Positions 43,449-51,441 of a stretch of DNA of 64,000 bases are shown in pieces. This stretch comes from Clostridia bacterium (lineage in GTDB: Bacteria > Bacillota > Clostridia > Oscillospirales > Acutalibacteraceae). The notes beneath the pieces are model-generated. The model was not told where the DNA came from. It worked only from the letters and a program-made list of their open reading frames with translations, and did no database searches. The stretch covers positions 1 to 64,000 of the forward strand of contig JAGBFF010000029.1 in the NCBI GenBank assembly GCA_017936615.1. Direction: 5' to 3'. Both the position numbers and the translations under genes were made by a program. Within the stretch, counting starts at the first letter, position 1. Each line of letters opens with the position of its first letter.

Positions 43449-45563
43449 ATGAACGATATGCGACACGCCAAAAAGTCGGAAGTGACCGCCGAGAAACCGT
43501 TTGTTAGCAGCAAAGGAGCACCTGCGTGGCGCTTTATGGTGTTTTTGCCGGTGGCGTTTTTGTGGATGGAGCTGGTATTCCGCGCGGCGACCATCGAGCG
43601 ATTCTTCGGCAGCGGTCTGCTGTATATTTTTGGGTTTACTCTGGCAGCCTCTGCGGTGGTCTACCTGCTTTGCACGCTGTTCAAAACCAAGGTGAATCAC
43701 TGGATAGCCGTAGGATTTTTAGCCTTTGCGGCGGCGGTGCTGACCTCTGAGGTGATCTATGCCGGCGTATTTCCCGGTACCTTCTACGATCTGGATAAGC
43801 TCACGATGGCGGGCGAAGCTATGGGCGACTTCGGAATGAACGCCGTGGCGGCGGCGTGGAACAATATCGTGTATATTTGGGCGCTGTGGATGCCGGTGGT
43901 GCTGTACATCATTTTCGGCAAGACGTTCTGCCCCGCGCGGCGCGCACCGGCGCTGCTGAAGATCTTTGCAGGAGTCGTGGCGGTGGTGGTTCACGCGGCG
44001 GTGGTGATCATTGCGCCGTGCTCGTCCGGCAATATGAGTCCCCGCTACCTTTATATCAGCAATTTCGACAAGGATGCGGCGGTAGAGCAGTTCGGTCTGC
44101 TGACTATGTTCCGTCTGGATATCCGTTACGATATTATTGACGCCAAGATCGAGGAGGATTTTTCCAAGGATGCTTCCTCGATCGGTGATTTCGATTTTAT
44201 TCAGGGCAACGACGACCCCGTCGAGGAGACGCCGGGGAATGAGCCGACCATCCCTCCCGTGGTGTATACGCCGAACGTGATCGAGTCTCTGGATTTTGAG
44301 GCGTTGGCAAACGGTACCTCGAATGCGACGATCAAGACGATGCACGAGTACTTTGCGTCGGTCGATCCGACGATGAAGAACGAATATACTGGCAAATTCA
44401 AGGGGAAGAACCTCATTTTTATCGTGGCAGAGGGTTTCTCGCCGTACGCAGTGCGGGAGGATCTGACACCGACGCTGTATAAGCTGTCGCACGAGGGTAT
44501 CCAGTGTACCAATTAGTACACGCCCGGGTGGGGCGTTTCCACCTCCGACGGGGAATACACCAGCTTGCTGGGATTGATGCCGGCGACGGGCGTGCGCAGT
44601 ATGGAATATTCCGCCGATCGGAATATGTATTTTGCGTTGGGTAATCAGTTGAAGGCTGAGGGCTACAGCACCTACGCCTACCACAACCATACCTACACCT
44701 ACTACGGGCGCGACAAGTCGCATCCCAATCTGGGGTACAGCTACAAGGGCATCGGCAACGGTCTGGAACTGGATTATTCGGGATACTATCCCGGTAAGAA
44801 TACCAAGACGCGGTGGCCGAATTCGGATTACTTGATGGCAAAGGCGACCGCCGACGAATATATGACCGCCGATGAGCCGTTCCATACGTATTATCTGACG
44901 GTGAGCGGTCACATGCTGTATACCTTTATGGGTAACAGTATGTCCTCGTACCACAAATCCAAGGTAGCGGATCTGCCATATTCCGACGAGGTCAAGGCGT
45001 ATCTCGCCTGCCAGATCGAACTGGACCTGATGGTGGAGGAGCTGATCGCCAAACTGGAGGAAAAGGGCATTGCCGAGGATACTCTCATCGTGCTGACCGC
45101 CGATCACTATCCCTACGGTCTGCAGCAAGCGGGCGAGGCGGATTTTTACAGCGAGCTTGCGGGTAAGGACACGACCTCAACCTTTGAAAAATATCGCAAC
45201 ACGCTGATCATGTGGCACAAGGGTATGGAAAGCATGGTGATCGACGAGCCGGTGTACAGCATCGACCTGCTTCCGACGCTCAGCAATCTATTCGGTCTGG
45301 AATACGATTCCCGCCTGATGATGGGTCGGGATTTCCTGTCGGATGCACCGGCACTGGTGTGTTTTGCCGATCGTAGCTGGGTGACGGAATACGGACAGTA
45401 CGATTCCAAGGCTAAGACCTTTACCTTGTTCCCCGGGCAGAGCTGGACCGAGGAAAATAAGGCGGAATACGTCAAAGCGATCAACACGGTGGTACGCCGC
45501 AAATTTGATTTCTCCAATCTGATCCTGAAGCAGGATTATTACGATATACTGTTCGGCAAATAA
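43449..45563 (+). pseudogene. LTA synthase/sulfatase-family gene interrupted by an in-frame TAG
   Basis: One frame of 705 codons with a single TAG at codon 356 (44514-44516). The first half has a short polar N-terminus and about five membrane helices (residues 30-205), then the start of an extracellular sulfatase fold with E328 in IVAEGFS. The frame continues at once with YTPGWGVSTSDGEYTSLLGL: T365 is the expected nucleophile, and D552/H553 in LTADHYPYG the metal ligands of LtaS-like enzymes that polymerise glycerol phosphate onto teichoic acid or modify phosphoglycolipids. Nothing else is damaged: no frameshift, and codon use stays normal. In relatives the interrupted site is usually an aromatic or Asn residue before YTP, so one base change from TAT/TAC could explain the stop. 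A restart at ATG 44565 would omit T365. AAAAGGATGCGG precedes ATG 43449. Very recent nonsense mutation, sequencing error, or suppression are the options. Confidence 0.85.
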
Positions 45564-45565
45564 TA

Positions 45566-45597
45566 AAAGCCCCGAAGCGATGCTTCGGGGCTTCTGT
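45566..45597. terminator. Bidirectional terminator
   Basis: AGCCCCGAAGC/GCTTCGGGGCT, 11 perfect base pairs with a GAT loop (45568-45592), A-rich on the left and T-rich on the right. It separates the LTA-synthase-like gene from the convergent oxidoreductase gene. Confidence 0.88.
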
Positions 45598-45608
45598 TTA
45601 TTGTGAGG

Positions 45609-46445
45609 TTATTGCGGCACGGTGATCCATTCGCCGGGCTTGCTTTGAGCCTGCATAGCAGCCTCGCGGATCGCCATGACCTGCAGGGTCTCTTCGTGAG
45701 CGACCGGCACTTCACGGGTGCGGAAGAATTCCACCATGACCTTACTGAACGGCAGGAAGAAATCGGACTCGATCGTCAGAGACTGACATTCGTCAGTGTG
45801 TTTGATGTTGGTCAGATACGGTGCCCACGGCAGCCAGCCGGCAATGCTGCCGAAACGACCGTCGGCAAATTCGATCGTCACCTGATACCACCCTTCGGTG
45901 CCGCTGTACAGCACGCGTTTAGCGGGGGCTTTCATCAGCATCACCAACGGCTCCAGCATATGAACGGCGTAGCCGTCGATCACGCCGCTGCCCCAGCAGC
46001 AGACGGAGGCGATGTCATCTGTCTTGACATCGGCATATTCCTCGGCATACCGCAGGGAGGAGGTGGAGTAGCAGGGTGTGCCGTGCTCCTCGGCCAAAGC
46101 GAACAGGCGCTTAGCGGTGGCAAGGTCGGGGGTAAAGGTTTTGTCGATAAAGGTCGGCTTACCGGAGCGTAGCGGCAGCTGACACAGCTCCTCGTGCATT
46201 TCGCAGTTGTCGGGTGAGAGAACGACCAGCGCGTCACTCTTTTCCACCACCTCTTCGATGGTATCGCACAGGGTTACGCCGAATCGCTCGCACCACTGTG
46301 CACTGGTCATGCCCGAGATCGGCGAGGCGATCTTGCCGTAGGCGTAGGCGACCTCCATCTCACCGTCGGAAAACTGCTTGATCCACGCGGGATAGTTGTT
46401 GCTGTGCCATTCGTCCAGAAAATAGTCGATAAATCCGATTTTCAT
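45609..46445 (-). CDS. Gfo/Idh/MocA-like oxidoreductase
   Basis: A 278-residue protein beginning MKIGFIDYFLDEWHSNNYPA, a Rossmann-like first strand without the classic GxGxxG. Later DALVVLSPDNCEMHEELC and GKPTFIDKTFTPDLATAKRL match the Gfo/Idh/MocA layout in which the EKP-type motif is here DKT. The C-terminal part resembles the substrate-binding half but is short (about 110 residues). NAD-dependent sugar or inositol oxidation is the family theme; with the poor nucleotide motif the cofactor is uncertain. It starts 2 bases after the stop of the partner oxidoreductase, so they form one operon, divergent from an AraC regulator. Confidence 0.82.
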   Translation of the reverse strand: MKIGFIDYFLDEWHSNNYPAWIKQFSDGEMEVAYAYGKIASPISGMTSAQWCERFGVTLCDTIEEVVEKSDALVVLSPDNCEMHEELCQLPLRSGKPTFIDKTFTPDLATAKRLFALAEEHGTPCYSTSSLRYAEEYADVKTDDIASVCCWGSGVIDGYAVHMLEPLVMLMKAPAKRVLYSGTEGWYQVTIEFADGRFGSIAGWLPWAPYLTNIKHTDECQSLTIESDFFLPFSKVMVEFFRTREVPVAHEETLQVMAIREAAMQAQSKPGEWITVPQ

Positions 46446-46447
46446 GA

Positions 46448-47512
46448 TCAGCCCTCCAAAACGATCTCGCGGTGGGTTTCCGCCGAATCGTAGATCGCCT
46501 GCATCATACGGGCGGTGATGATGGCGGTATCGATGTGGCTGGCGAGCTTTTCGCCGCTGCGGACACAGTCGACGAAACGGTTGATCTCGGTCTCAAAATG
46601 ATTTTCTTCCGCAAATGCCGGCTTTTCGGAGACCAATTTACCGTCCTTGACGCTGTACAGCGTGAAATCGCCGCCGTATTGCAAGCGGATGCCGGCCTTT
46701 TCGCCGATAAAGTCAATATACATCTCGTTTTCAAAGATGTTCTGCGCCCACGCACCGTTGACGGTGATGGTTGGACCGGAGGTGCGGATCATACCCGTGA
46801 CCATCTCCTCCACATCATAGGTGCCGTCCAGAACCGGAGGGCCGGCCCACATGCTCTCGTAAACGTAGTTCGGGATATCGCGGCCGAGCTTGGAAAAGAT
46901 CTCAGCGCTCACGGTTTTGGGGGTCGGGTCGCCGCAGCAGTACATCACGATGTCCAGGAAGTGAACACCCCAGTCGATCAGCACGCCGCCGCCGGCGATG
47001 GCTTTGGTGGTGAAGGCACCGCCGAGGCCGGGAATGTTGCGGTGGCAGCGGAAGGAAACGTAGGTTTGCAGAATATCGCCCAGCTCGCCGCTTTGAATGT
47101 ATTCACGAATGCGGTTCACTGCGCAGTTGAAACGGTTGACAACGCCGATGTTGAGGATCTTGCCGGTCTCGTGCTGTGCCTGCTGCATCTCCAGCGCTTC
47201 CTCATAGATCCGCGCTGCCGGTTTTTCGCACAGGACGTGTTTTCCGGCGCGCAGGCAGGCGATCGAGATCTCTTTGTGGACGTTGTTGGGTGTGCAGACG
47301 GATACCGCCTCCACTTCGGGATCGTTCAGAATATCGTGATAGTCGGTGATGGCGGTGCCACAGCCATACTCGGCGACGGCCTTTTCCGCACGCTCGGGAA
47401 TGATGTCGCAGAAATACTTCACAACGGCATTCTCGTTTTTGACATACGAGGGGATGTGCGCCAGGTTGGCGATGGAACCGCAGCCGATCACGGCCACAAC
47501 AACAGGTTTCAT
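46448..47512 (-). CDS. Gfo/Idh/MocA family NAD(P)-dependent oxidoreductase
   Basis: A 354-residue enzyme with N-terminal Rossmann fold VVVAVIGCGSIANLAHIPSY (GxGxxA), VSVCTPNNVHKEISIACLRA, and the family EKP motif in GKHVLCEKPAARIYEE. The C-terminal alpha/beta half with GVHFLDIVMYCCGDPTPKTV carries the usual catalytic His region (W-G-V-H-F-L-D). Substrates in this family are sugars, inositols or their derivatives; none can be assigned. Start: MKPVVV at 47512 follows GAAAGGACGG; an upstream in-frame ATG at 47551 lacks a site and adds residues unlike the family. First gene of the two-gene operon. Confidence 0.92.
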   Translation of the reverse strand: MKPVVVAVIGCGSIANLAHIPSYVKNENAVVKYFCDIIPERAEKAVAEYGCGTAITDYHDILNDPEVEAVSVCTPNNVHKEISIACLRAGKHVLCEKPAARIYEEALEMQQAQHETGKILNIGVVNRFNCAVNRIREYIQSGELGDILQTYVSFRCHRNIPGLGGAFTTKAIAGGGVLIDWGVHFLDIVMYCCGDPTPKTVSAEIFSKLGRDIPNYVYESMWAGPPVLDGTYDVEEMVTGMIRTSGPTITVNGAWAQNIFENEMYIDFIGEKAGIRLQYGGDFTLYSVKDGKLVSEKPAFAEENHFETEINRFVDCVRSGEKLASHIDTAIITARMMQAIYDSAETHREIVLEG

Positions 47513-47546
47513 ACAATGATCCGTCCTTTCATTATGTTCTGCTTTT

Positions 47547-47552
47547 ATCATA
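47547..47552 (-). promoter_or_regulatory. Possible -10 box of oxidoreductase operon
   Basis: TATGAT on the minus strand, 35 bases before the start codon, with no good -35 hexamer 16-18 bases upstream. This fits an activator-dependent promoter, but is weak evidence. Confidence 0.35.
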
Positions 47553-47593
47553 AAACAGTTTTAACAAAAGGAACATTTCTTTTTTTACGATAA

Positions 47594-47639
47594 CGATTGT
47601 CAATTTTTGACCTTGTTTTTGGAAAAGAATTGACAATCG
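47594..47639. repeat. Perfect 10-bp inverted repeat between divergent genes, operator candidate
   Basis: CGATTGTCAA (47594-47603) and TTGACAATCG (47630-47639) are exact inverted copies. The right arm contains the -35 box of the AraC gene, so binding there would block it, while the left arm faces the oxidoreductase operon. The arrangement fits AraC-family autoregulation. Confidence 0.65.
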
Positions 47640-47658
47640 TCGGGAGATGCCGTATGAT
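47630..47658 (+). promoter_or_regulatory. Strong promoter of AraC-family gene
   Basis: TTGACA (47630-47635), exactly 17 bases, TATGAT (47653-47658). It places transcription start near 47665 and therefore decides the start codon of the regulator. Confidence 0.85.
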
Positions 47659-47680
47659 GAAGCAAAGGATGGTGATCGGC

Positions 47681-48550
47681 ATGGAAAAGAAGCGATATCA
47701 TGTGGCTGTTGACTTTATGCCGTCACCGCTGATGCTGAATATGCTGAACGTGTATCAGATCAGCGACCTTGCCTGTTCGTACGACTATGAGGTCACACCG
47801 CACCGTCAGTGGTGCTACGAGATCTCCTACGTGGTGGAGGGTGAGGGGACGTTTCAGCGCAACGGTCGGGACTATACCGTGTCTCCCGGCAAGCTGTTTA
47901 TTCTCGGGAAAGAGGACGTACACTACGTCCGTTCCTCCAAGGTGCGGCCGCTGCGGTATATCAGCGTGGGCTTTACCTTCAACAAGAACCACGCCGACTA
48001 CCCGAAGTACGCGCCGATCGCGGAGTTTTTCGACCGCGCGGAGGAGCCGATGACGGACGACCTGTACAACACCTACGAGTTGTTGTCGGCGGCACTCAGC
48101 GAGATCTCTTCGCCGCAGACCTTATCGGAGGAGATGGTGGGCTCGTACCTGCAGCTGGTGATCGTCAACACCTATCGCAGCTTTCACAGCAGCGGGCGGC
48201 GGCGGCACACCGATCTGGTCACACCGAGCAACACCAATCCTCTCATTTACGAGATGATCCGCTATATCGATGAGCACCTGACCTCGATGACTGCGCTTCA
48301 GCAGATGGGAGAGGCGCTGGGCTACAGCTACAGTTATCTGTCACGTTTGTTTTCCGATACGATGGGATCGACCCTGCGACAATATTATACGGAGCGGCGC
48401 TTCGAGAAGGCGTGTGCACTGCTGCGCGAGCCCCGTCCGCTCGCAGACATTGCCGAGAAGCTCGGCTTTTCGGATGCCGCCAACTTTTGCCGCGCCTTTA
48501 AAAAGCAATACAAGATCTCTCCCGGCGAGTATCGCCGCAGAAACGGTTAA
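47681..48550 (+). CDS. AraC-family transcriptional regulator
   Basis: A 289-residue regulator: N-terminal cupin sensor (about 25-145, with RQWCYEISYVVEGEGTFQRN and YTVSPGKLFILGKEDVHYV) and C-terminal double helix-turn-helix (about 190-287, AEKLGFSDAANFCRAFKKQY then SPGEYRR). The frame stays open up to 47597, but the promoter at 47630-47658 excludes starts before about 47665; ATG 47681 follows AAAGGATGG. It probably senses a sugar-like ligand and controls the divergent Gfo/Idh operon through the inverted repeat (inference). Confidence 0.93.
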   Translation: MEKKRYHVAVDFMPSPLMLNMLNVYQISDLACSYDYEVTPHRQWCYEISYVVEGEGTFQRNGRDYTVSPGKLFILGKEDVHYVRSSKVRPLRYISVGFTFNKNHADYPKYAPIAEFFDRAEEPMTDDLYNTYELLSAALSEISSPQTLSEEMVGSYLQLVIVNTYRSFHSSGRRRHTDLVTPSNTNPLIYEMIRYIDEHLTSMTALQQMGEALGYSYSYLSRLFSDTMGSTLRQYYTERRFEKACALLREPRPLADIAEKLGFSDAANFCRAFKKQYKISPGEYRRRNG

Positions 48551-48582
48551 AAAGCTCCGCGGCTTCGGCTGCGGAGCTTTTG
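48549..48582. terminator. Bidirectional terminator
   Basis: AAAAGCTCCGC (48550-48560) pairs with GCGGAGCTTTT (48571-48581). T-runs on either strand let it serve both the AraC gene and the convergent flavin-reductase gene. Confidence 0.88.
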
Positions 48583-48586
48583 CAAT

Positions 48587-49090
48587 TTATTTTTTGAGTA
48601 CCCGTAGGATCTCGCCCACGTATTGACGATGAAAATCGTTTGTTTTATAATGAGTAAGGAGTGTAGGGTCGACAAACTGCTCGGGGGAAAAATCGACGGT
48701 GTGGAGCTTGCGGCACACAAGGATCAACCGTGCCTGCTCAATGCAGGGGGTGTCGCCTTCGTGAAAGATCGACAGGCCCGTGGCGGCGAACTTGTCACCG
48801 TCCCGACCGGAGTGTGAGCCGCAGTACCGCAGGGCGGGGCGGTATTCCTCCGGTAGGAAGGACAGGGAATACGTATCCGCCTGTTCCATAAACTGATAGG
48901 TATGTCGCTGGGGACGTACGAACGAAAACGCCACCGGCAGGTTCCACAGCACACCGACGCCTCCCCAACTGGCGGTCATGGTGTTGCACTGCGTGCCGTC
49001 ACCGGCGGTGATGAGCATCCATTCGTCACCGATGAGCGAAAAGGGGTTCTCGACCAATTCCTTCGGGTCGATGGCGGAAAAACAGTTCAT
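48587..49090 (-). CDS. Flavin reductase-like domain protein
   Basis: A 167-residue FMN-binding split-barrel protein. GDGTQCNTMTASWGGVGVLW is the typical core where FMN phosphate is bound (NTMTASW), followed by SFVRPQRHTY and the SGRDGDKFAATGL region. Family members reduce or bind flavin; whether this one is a reductase with a partner oxygenase is unknown, and no partner is adjacent. Start: M at 49090 follows AAAGGAG; the frame extends to 49162 but that part lacks a ribosome site. Confidence 0.87.
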   Translation of the reverse strand: MNCFSAIDPKELVENPFSLIGDEWMLITAGDGTQCNTMTASWGGVGVLWNLPVAFSFVRPQRHTYQFMEQADTYSLSFLPEEYRPALRYCGSHSGRDGDKFAATGLSIFHEGDTPCIEQARLILVCRKLHTVDFSPEQFVDPTLLTHYKTNDFHRQYVGEILRVLKK

Positions 49091-49157
49091 TGTACAGCAC
49101 TCCTTTAATGTGATCTCATACATAGTATAGCATATGATCGCTTTTTTGGAAAGATTT

Positions 49158-49206
49158 TTCAAAATTCAAAGACTGTTCAAACACCGCGCGAAAAATCTGG
49201 TACACT
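49158..49206 (+). promoter_or_regulatory. Promoter region of two-component system with TTCAAA direct repeats
   Basis: TACACT (49201-49206) is a plausible -10. Three copies of TTCAAA lie at 49158, 49165 and 49176; the last two are spaced 6+5+6, the layout of PhoP-type boxes. One copy (49176-49181) may also act as the -35 with a 19-base spacer. Confidence 0.4.
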
Positions 49207-49237
49207 GTAAGATGTAAGGATAAGGAGGTATGGTCGT

Positions 49238-49936
49238 ATGAGTGCCGTAAAAATTATGGTCGTGGATGACGACAGCAACATCGGAGAGCTGCTGCGTCTG
49301 TATCTTGGCAAGGAGGGCTACGAGCCGATCGTTATCACCGACGGAGAGCAGGCAGTGGAGCGGTTTGACACCGAAAAGCCCGACCTGATCCTACTGGACG
49401 TGATGATGCCTAAGCTGGACGGCTGGCAGGTGTGCCGCAAGATCCGTAAAAAATCACAGTGTCCTATCATTATGCTGACTGCCAAGGGTGAATTGTTTGA
49501 CAAGGTGTTGGGCCTGGAGCTTGGTGCGGACGATTACATCGTCAAGCCGTTTGAAACCAAAGAGGTTATCGCCCGTGTGAAAGCGGTGCTGCGGCGTGCG
49601 GGGATCCGTCAGGGGGAAAAGGATAAAGAGGTCTCCTACGATGGGTTGTACATTAATATGGAAAACTATGAGCTGCGAGTCGGCGGCAAGCAGATCGATA
49701 CGCCGCCGAAGGAGATGGAGTTGATTTATCATCTTGCCAGCAATCCCAATCGGGTATATACGCGCGACCAGCTGCTGGACGAGGTGTGGGGCTTCGAATA
49801 CTATGGCGACAGCCGCACGGTGGACGTGCACGTCAAGCGTTTGAGAGAAAAACTGGAGGGCGTCTCCGATCAGTGGACGCTGAAGACCGTATGGGGTGTG
49901 GGGTATAAATTTGAAGTCAAACAAAACACTTTTTAA
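49238..49936 (+). CDS. OmpR/PhoP-family response regulator
   Basis: A 232-residue regulator. Receiver domain 1-120 with acidic pocket D10/D11/D12, phosphoacceptor D54 in LLDVMMP, Thr/Lys switch residues in MLTAKGE and DYIVKPFE; winged-helix DNA-binding domain about 130-228 (TPPKEMELIYHLASNPNRVYTRDQLL, VDVHVKRLREKL, TVWGVGYKFE). AAGGAGG lies before the ATG. The kinase gene overlaps its 3' end. Sequence is PhoP/WalR/ResD-like, but the stimulus is not evident. Confidence 0.95.
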   Translation: MSAVKIMVVDDDSNIGELLRLYLGKEGYEPIVITDGEQAVERFDTEKPDLILLDVMMPKLDGWQVCRKIRKKSQCPIIMLTAKGELFDKVLGLELGADDYIVKPFETKEVIARVKAVLRRAGIRQGEKDKEVSYDGLYINMENYELRVGGKQIDTPPKEMELIYHLASNPNRVYTRDQLLDEVWGFEYYGDSRTVDVHVKRLREKLEGVSDQWTLKTVWGVGYKFEVKQNTF

Positions 49937-51371
49937 AAGTATTTTTTCAAAATATTTTACCGCTACCGCGGTGCTGATCTCGCTGGCGTTTATCCTGACT
50001 GCGGCAGTGCAGCTGGTGTTTGCCCGCCGCTACTGGATCGAGGAAAAGCGGATAGTGCTGCAGGAACAGGCACAAAACGTGTCGGCGTTTATCACCGAGA
50101 ATGCGGTAGAGATGCCGTCGGGGGATTACTATATTCCCGAAACGCTTTCACCGGCACTGATGCATTTGGCCGGTGCGGTGGATGGCAACGTGCTGGTGAC
50201 GGATAACGATTTCCGCATTGTTTTTTGTTCGCACGATGCTTGCCCGCATCGCGGGAAGCTTCTTGCTGATGCAGTGAAAAGCGGGCTGAAGCAGGGCGAT
50301 TTTTTTGAAGTCAGCCGATTGGGCGGACTGTACGAGGATGGACAGTATACCGCCGGTATGGTGCTTAAAACCGGCCGGGGCGATACGCTGGGCTACGTAC
50401 TGGTCTCTTCCTCGGCAGAGGCGCTGGGCGATTTTGTGCTGGACAACCTGCGCACCTATGCGCTGTCGGGCGTGGCGGTGCTGATCGTAGCGTTTGTTGT
50501 GCTGTACATCATTACCTACCGGTTGGTTCGTCCGCTTCGCCAGATGGCGGCGATCACACGGCGGTTCAGCCAAGGAGATTTTTCGGGGCGTGTCAAGGTG
50601 CGCGGCGGCGACGAGGTCGCCGAGCTGGCAAATGCGCTCAACGGCATGGCGGTATCGTTGTCCTCGCTGGAGGATATGCGCCGCAGCTTTGTCGCCAACG
50701 TGTCGCACGAGCTGAAAACACCGATGACAACGATCTCCGGTTTTGTCGACGGTATTCTCGATGGTACTGTTCCGCGTGAAAAGCGTGCGGAATATCTGCA
50801 TATCGTGTCGGAGGAGACCAAACGCCTTTCCCGCTTGGTGGGTGTGATGCTTAATCTGTCGCGCATCGACAGCGGTCAGCTGCGTATCAATCCGGTCAGT
50901 TTTGATCTGACGGCCACCGTTTGTGAGGTGCTGCTCTCGTTTGAACAGCGCATCGATAATAAACACCTGTCGATCGAGGGGTTGGACCGGTGTGAGCCGC
51001 AGACGGTATATGCCGACTACGATCTGCTGCAGCAGGTCGTGTATAATCTGCTGGATAATGCCGTAAAATTTACGGAGGAGGGCGGCACGATCGCGCTGTC
51101 GGTGTCCCGCGTCGCCGATAAGACCGTTTGTACCATTCGTAACACCGGCGCCGGTATTCCGGCGGCCGAGATGCCGCATATTTTTGAACGCTTCTACAAG
51201 AGCGATCGCTCACGCGGTTTGGATAAAAGCGGCACCGGTCTTGGCCTCTACATCGTGAAAACGGTGATCGATCTTCACGGCGGCGAGATCACGGTGCGTT
51301 CGGTGGAGGGTGACTATTGCGAATTTGCGTTTCAGCTTCCCGCAGCACCCGTGCATTTACAAAAAAAGTGA
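49896..51371 (+). CDS. Sensor histidine kinase
   Basis: A membrane kinase of 491 residues counted from GTG 49896; a TTG at 49911 with GGGGT 8 bases upstream is an equally good start (486 residues). Membrane helix about 22-43, extracellular sensor (about 44-188), second helix about 189-210, HAMP about 211-262, HisKA with phospho-His H271 in VSHELKTP, HATPase with N box NLLDNAVKFTEEG, F box and GTGLGLYIVK. It overlaps the response regulator by 26-41 bases and is its obvious partner. PhoR/WalK-like layout without PAS domain. Confidence 0.94.
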   Translation: MWGINLKSNKTLFKSIFSKYFTATAVLISLAFILTAAVQLVFARRYWIEEKRIVLQEQAQNVSAFITENAVEMPSGDYYIPETLSPALMHLAGAVDGNVLVTDNDFRIVFCSHDACPHRGKLLADAVKSGLKQGDFFEVSRLGGLYEDGQYTAGMVLKTGRGDTLGYVLVSSSAEALGDFVLDNLRTYALSGVAVLIVAFVVLYIITYRLVRPLRQMAAITRRFSQGDFSGRVKVRGGDEVAELANALNGMAVSLSSLEDMRRSFVANVSHELKTPMTTISGFVDGILDGTVPREKRAEYLHIVSEETKRLSRLVGVMLNLSRIDSGQLRINPVSFDLTATVCEVLLSFEQRIDNKHLSIEGLDRCEPQTVYADYDLLQQVVYNLLDNAVKFTEEGGTIALSVSRVADKTVCTIRNTGAGIPAAEMPHIFERFYKSDRSRGLDKSGTGLGLYIVKTVIDLHGGEITVRSVEGDYCEFAFQLPAAPVHLQKK

Positions 51372-51441
51372 AAAGTGTTCAACAAATTGACACAAAACGA
51401 CGGTATAATAATAACCACGATGACGAAAGGTGTGACGACCA

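Noticed and set aside
44565..45563. Treating the second half of the LTA-synthase-like frame as a separate gene
   Set aside because: It would begin after the catalytic threonine region, has no good ribosome site, and continues the same frame as the first half.
46472..47593. Plus-strand open frame opposite the first Gfo/Idh gene
   Set aside because: No ribosome site, no known domains, and the minus-strand gene has clear Rossmann and EKP motifs.
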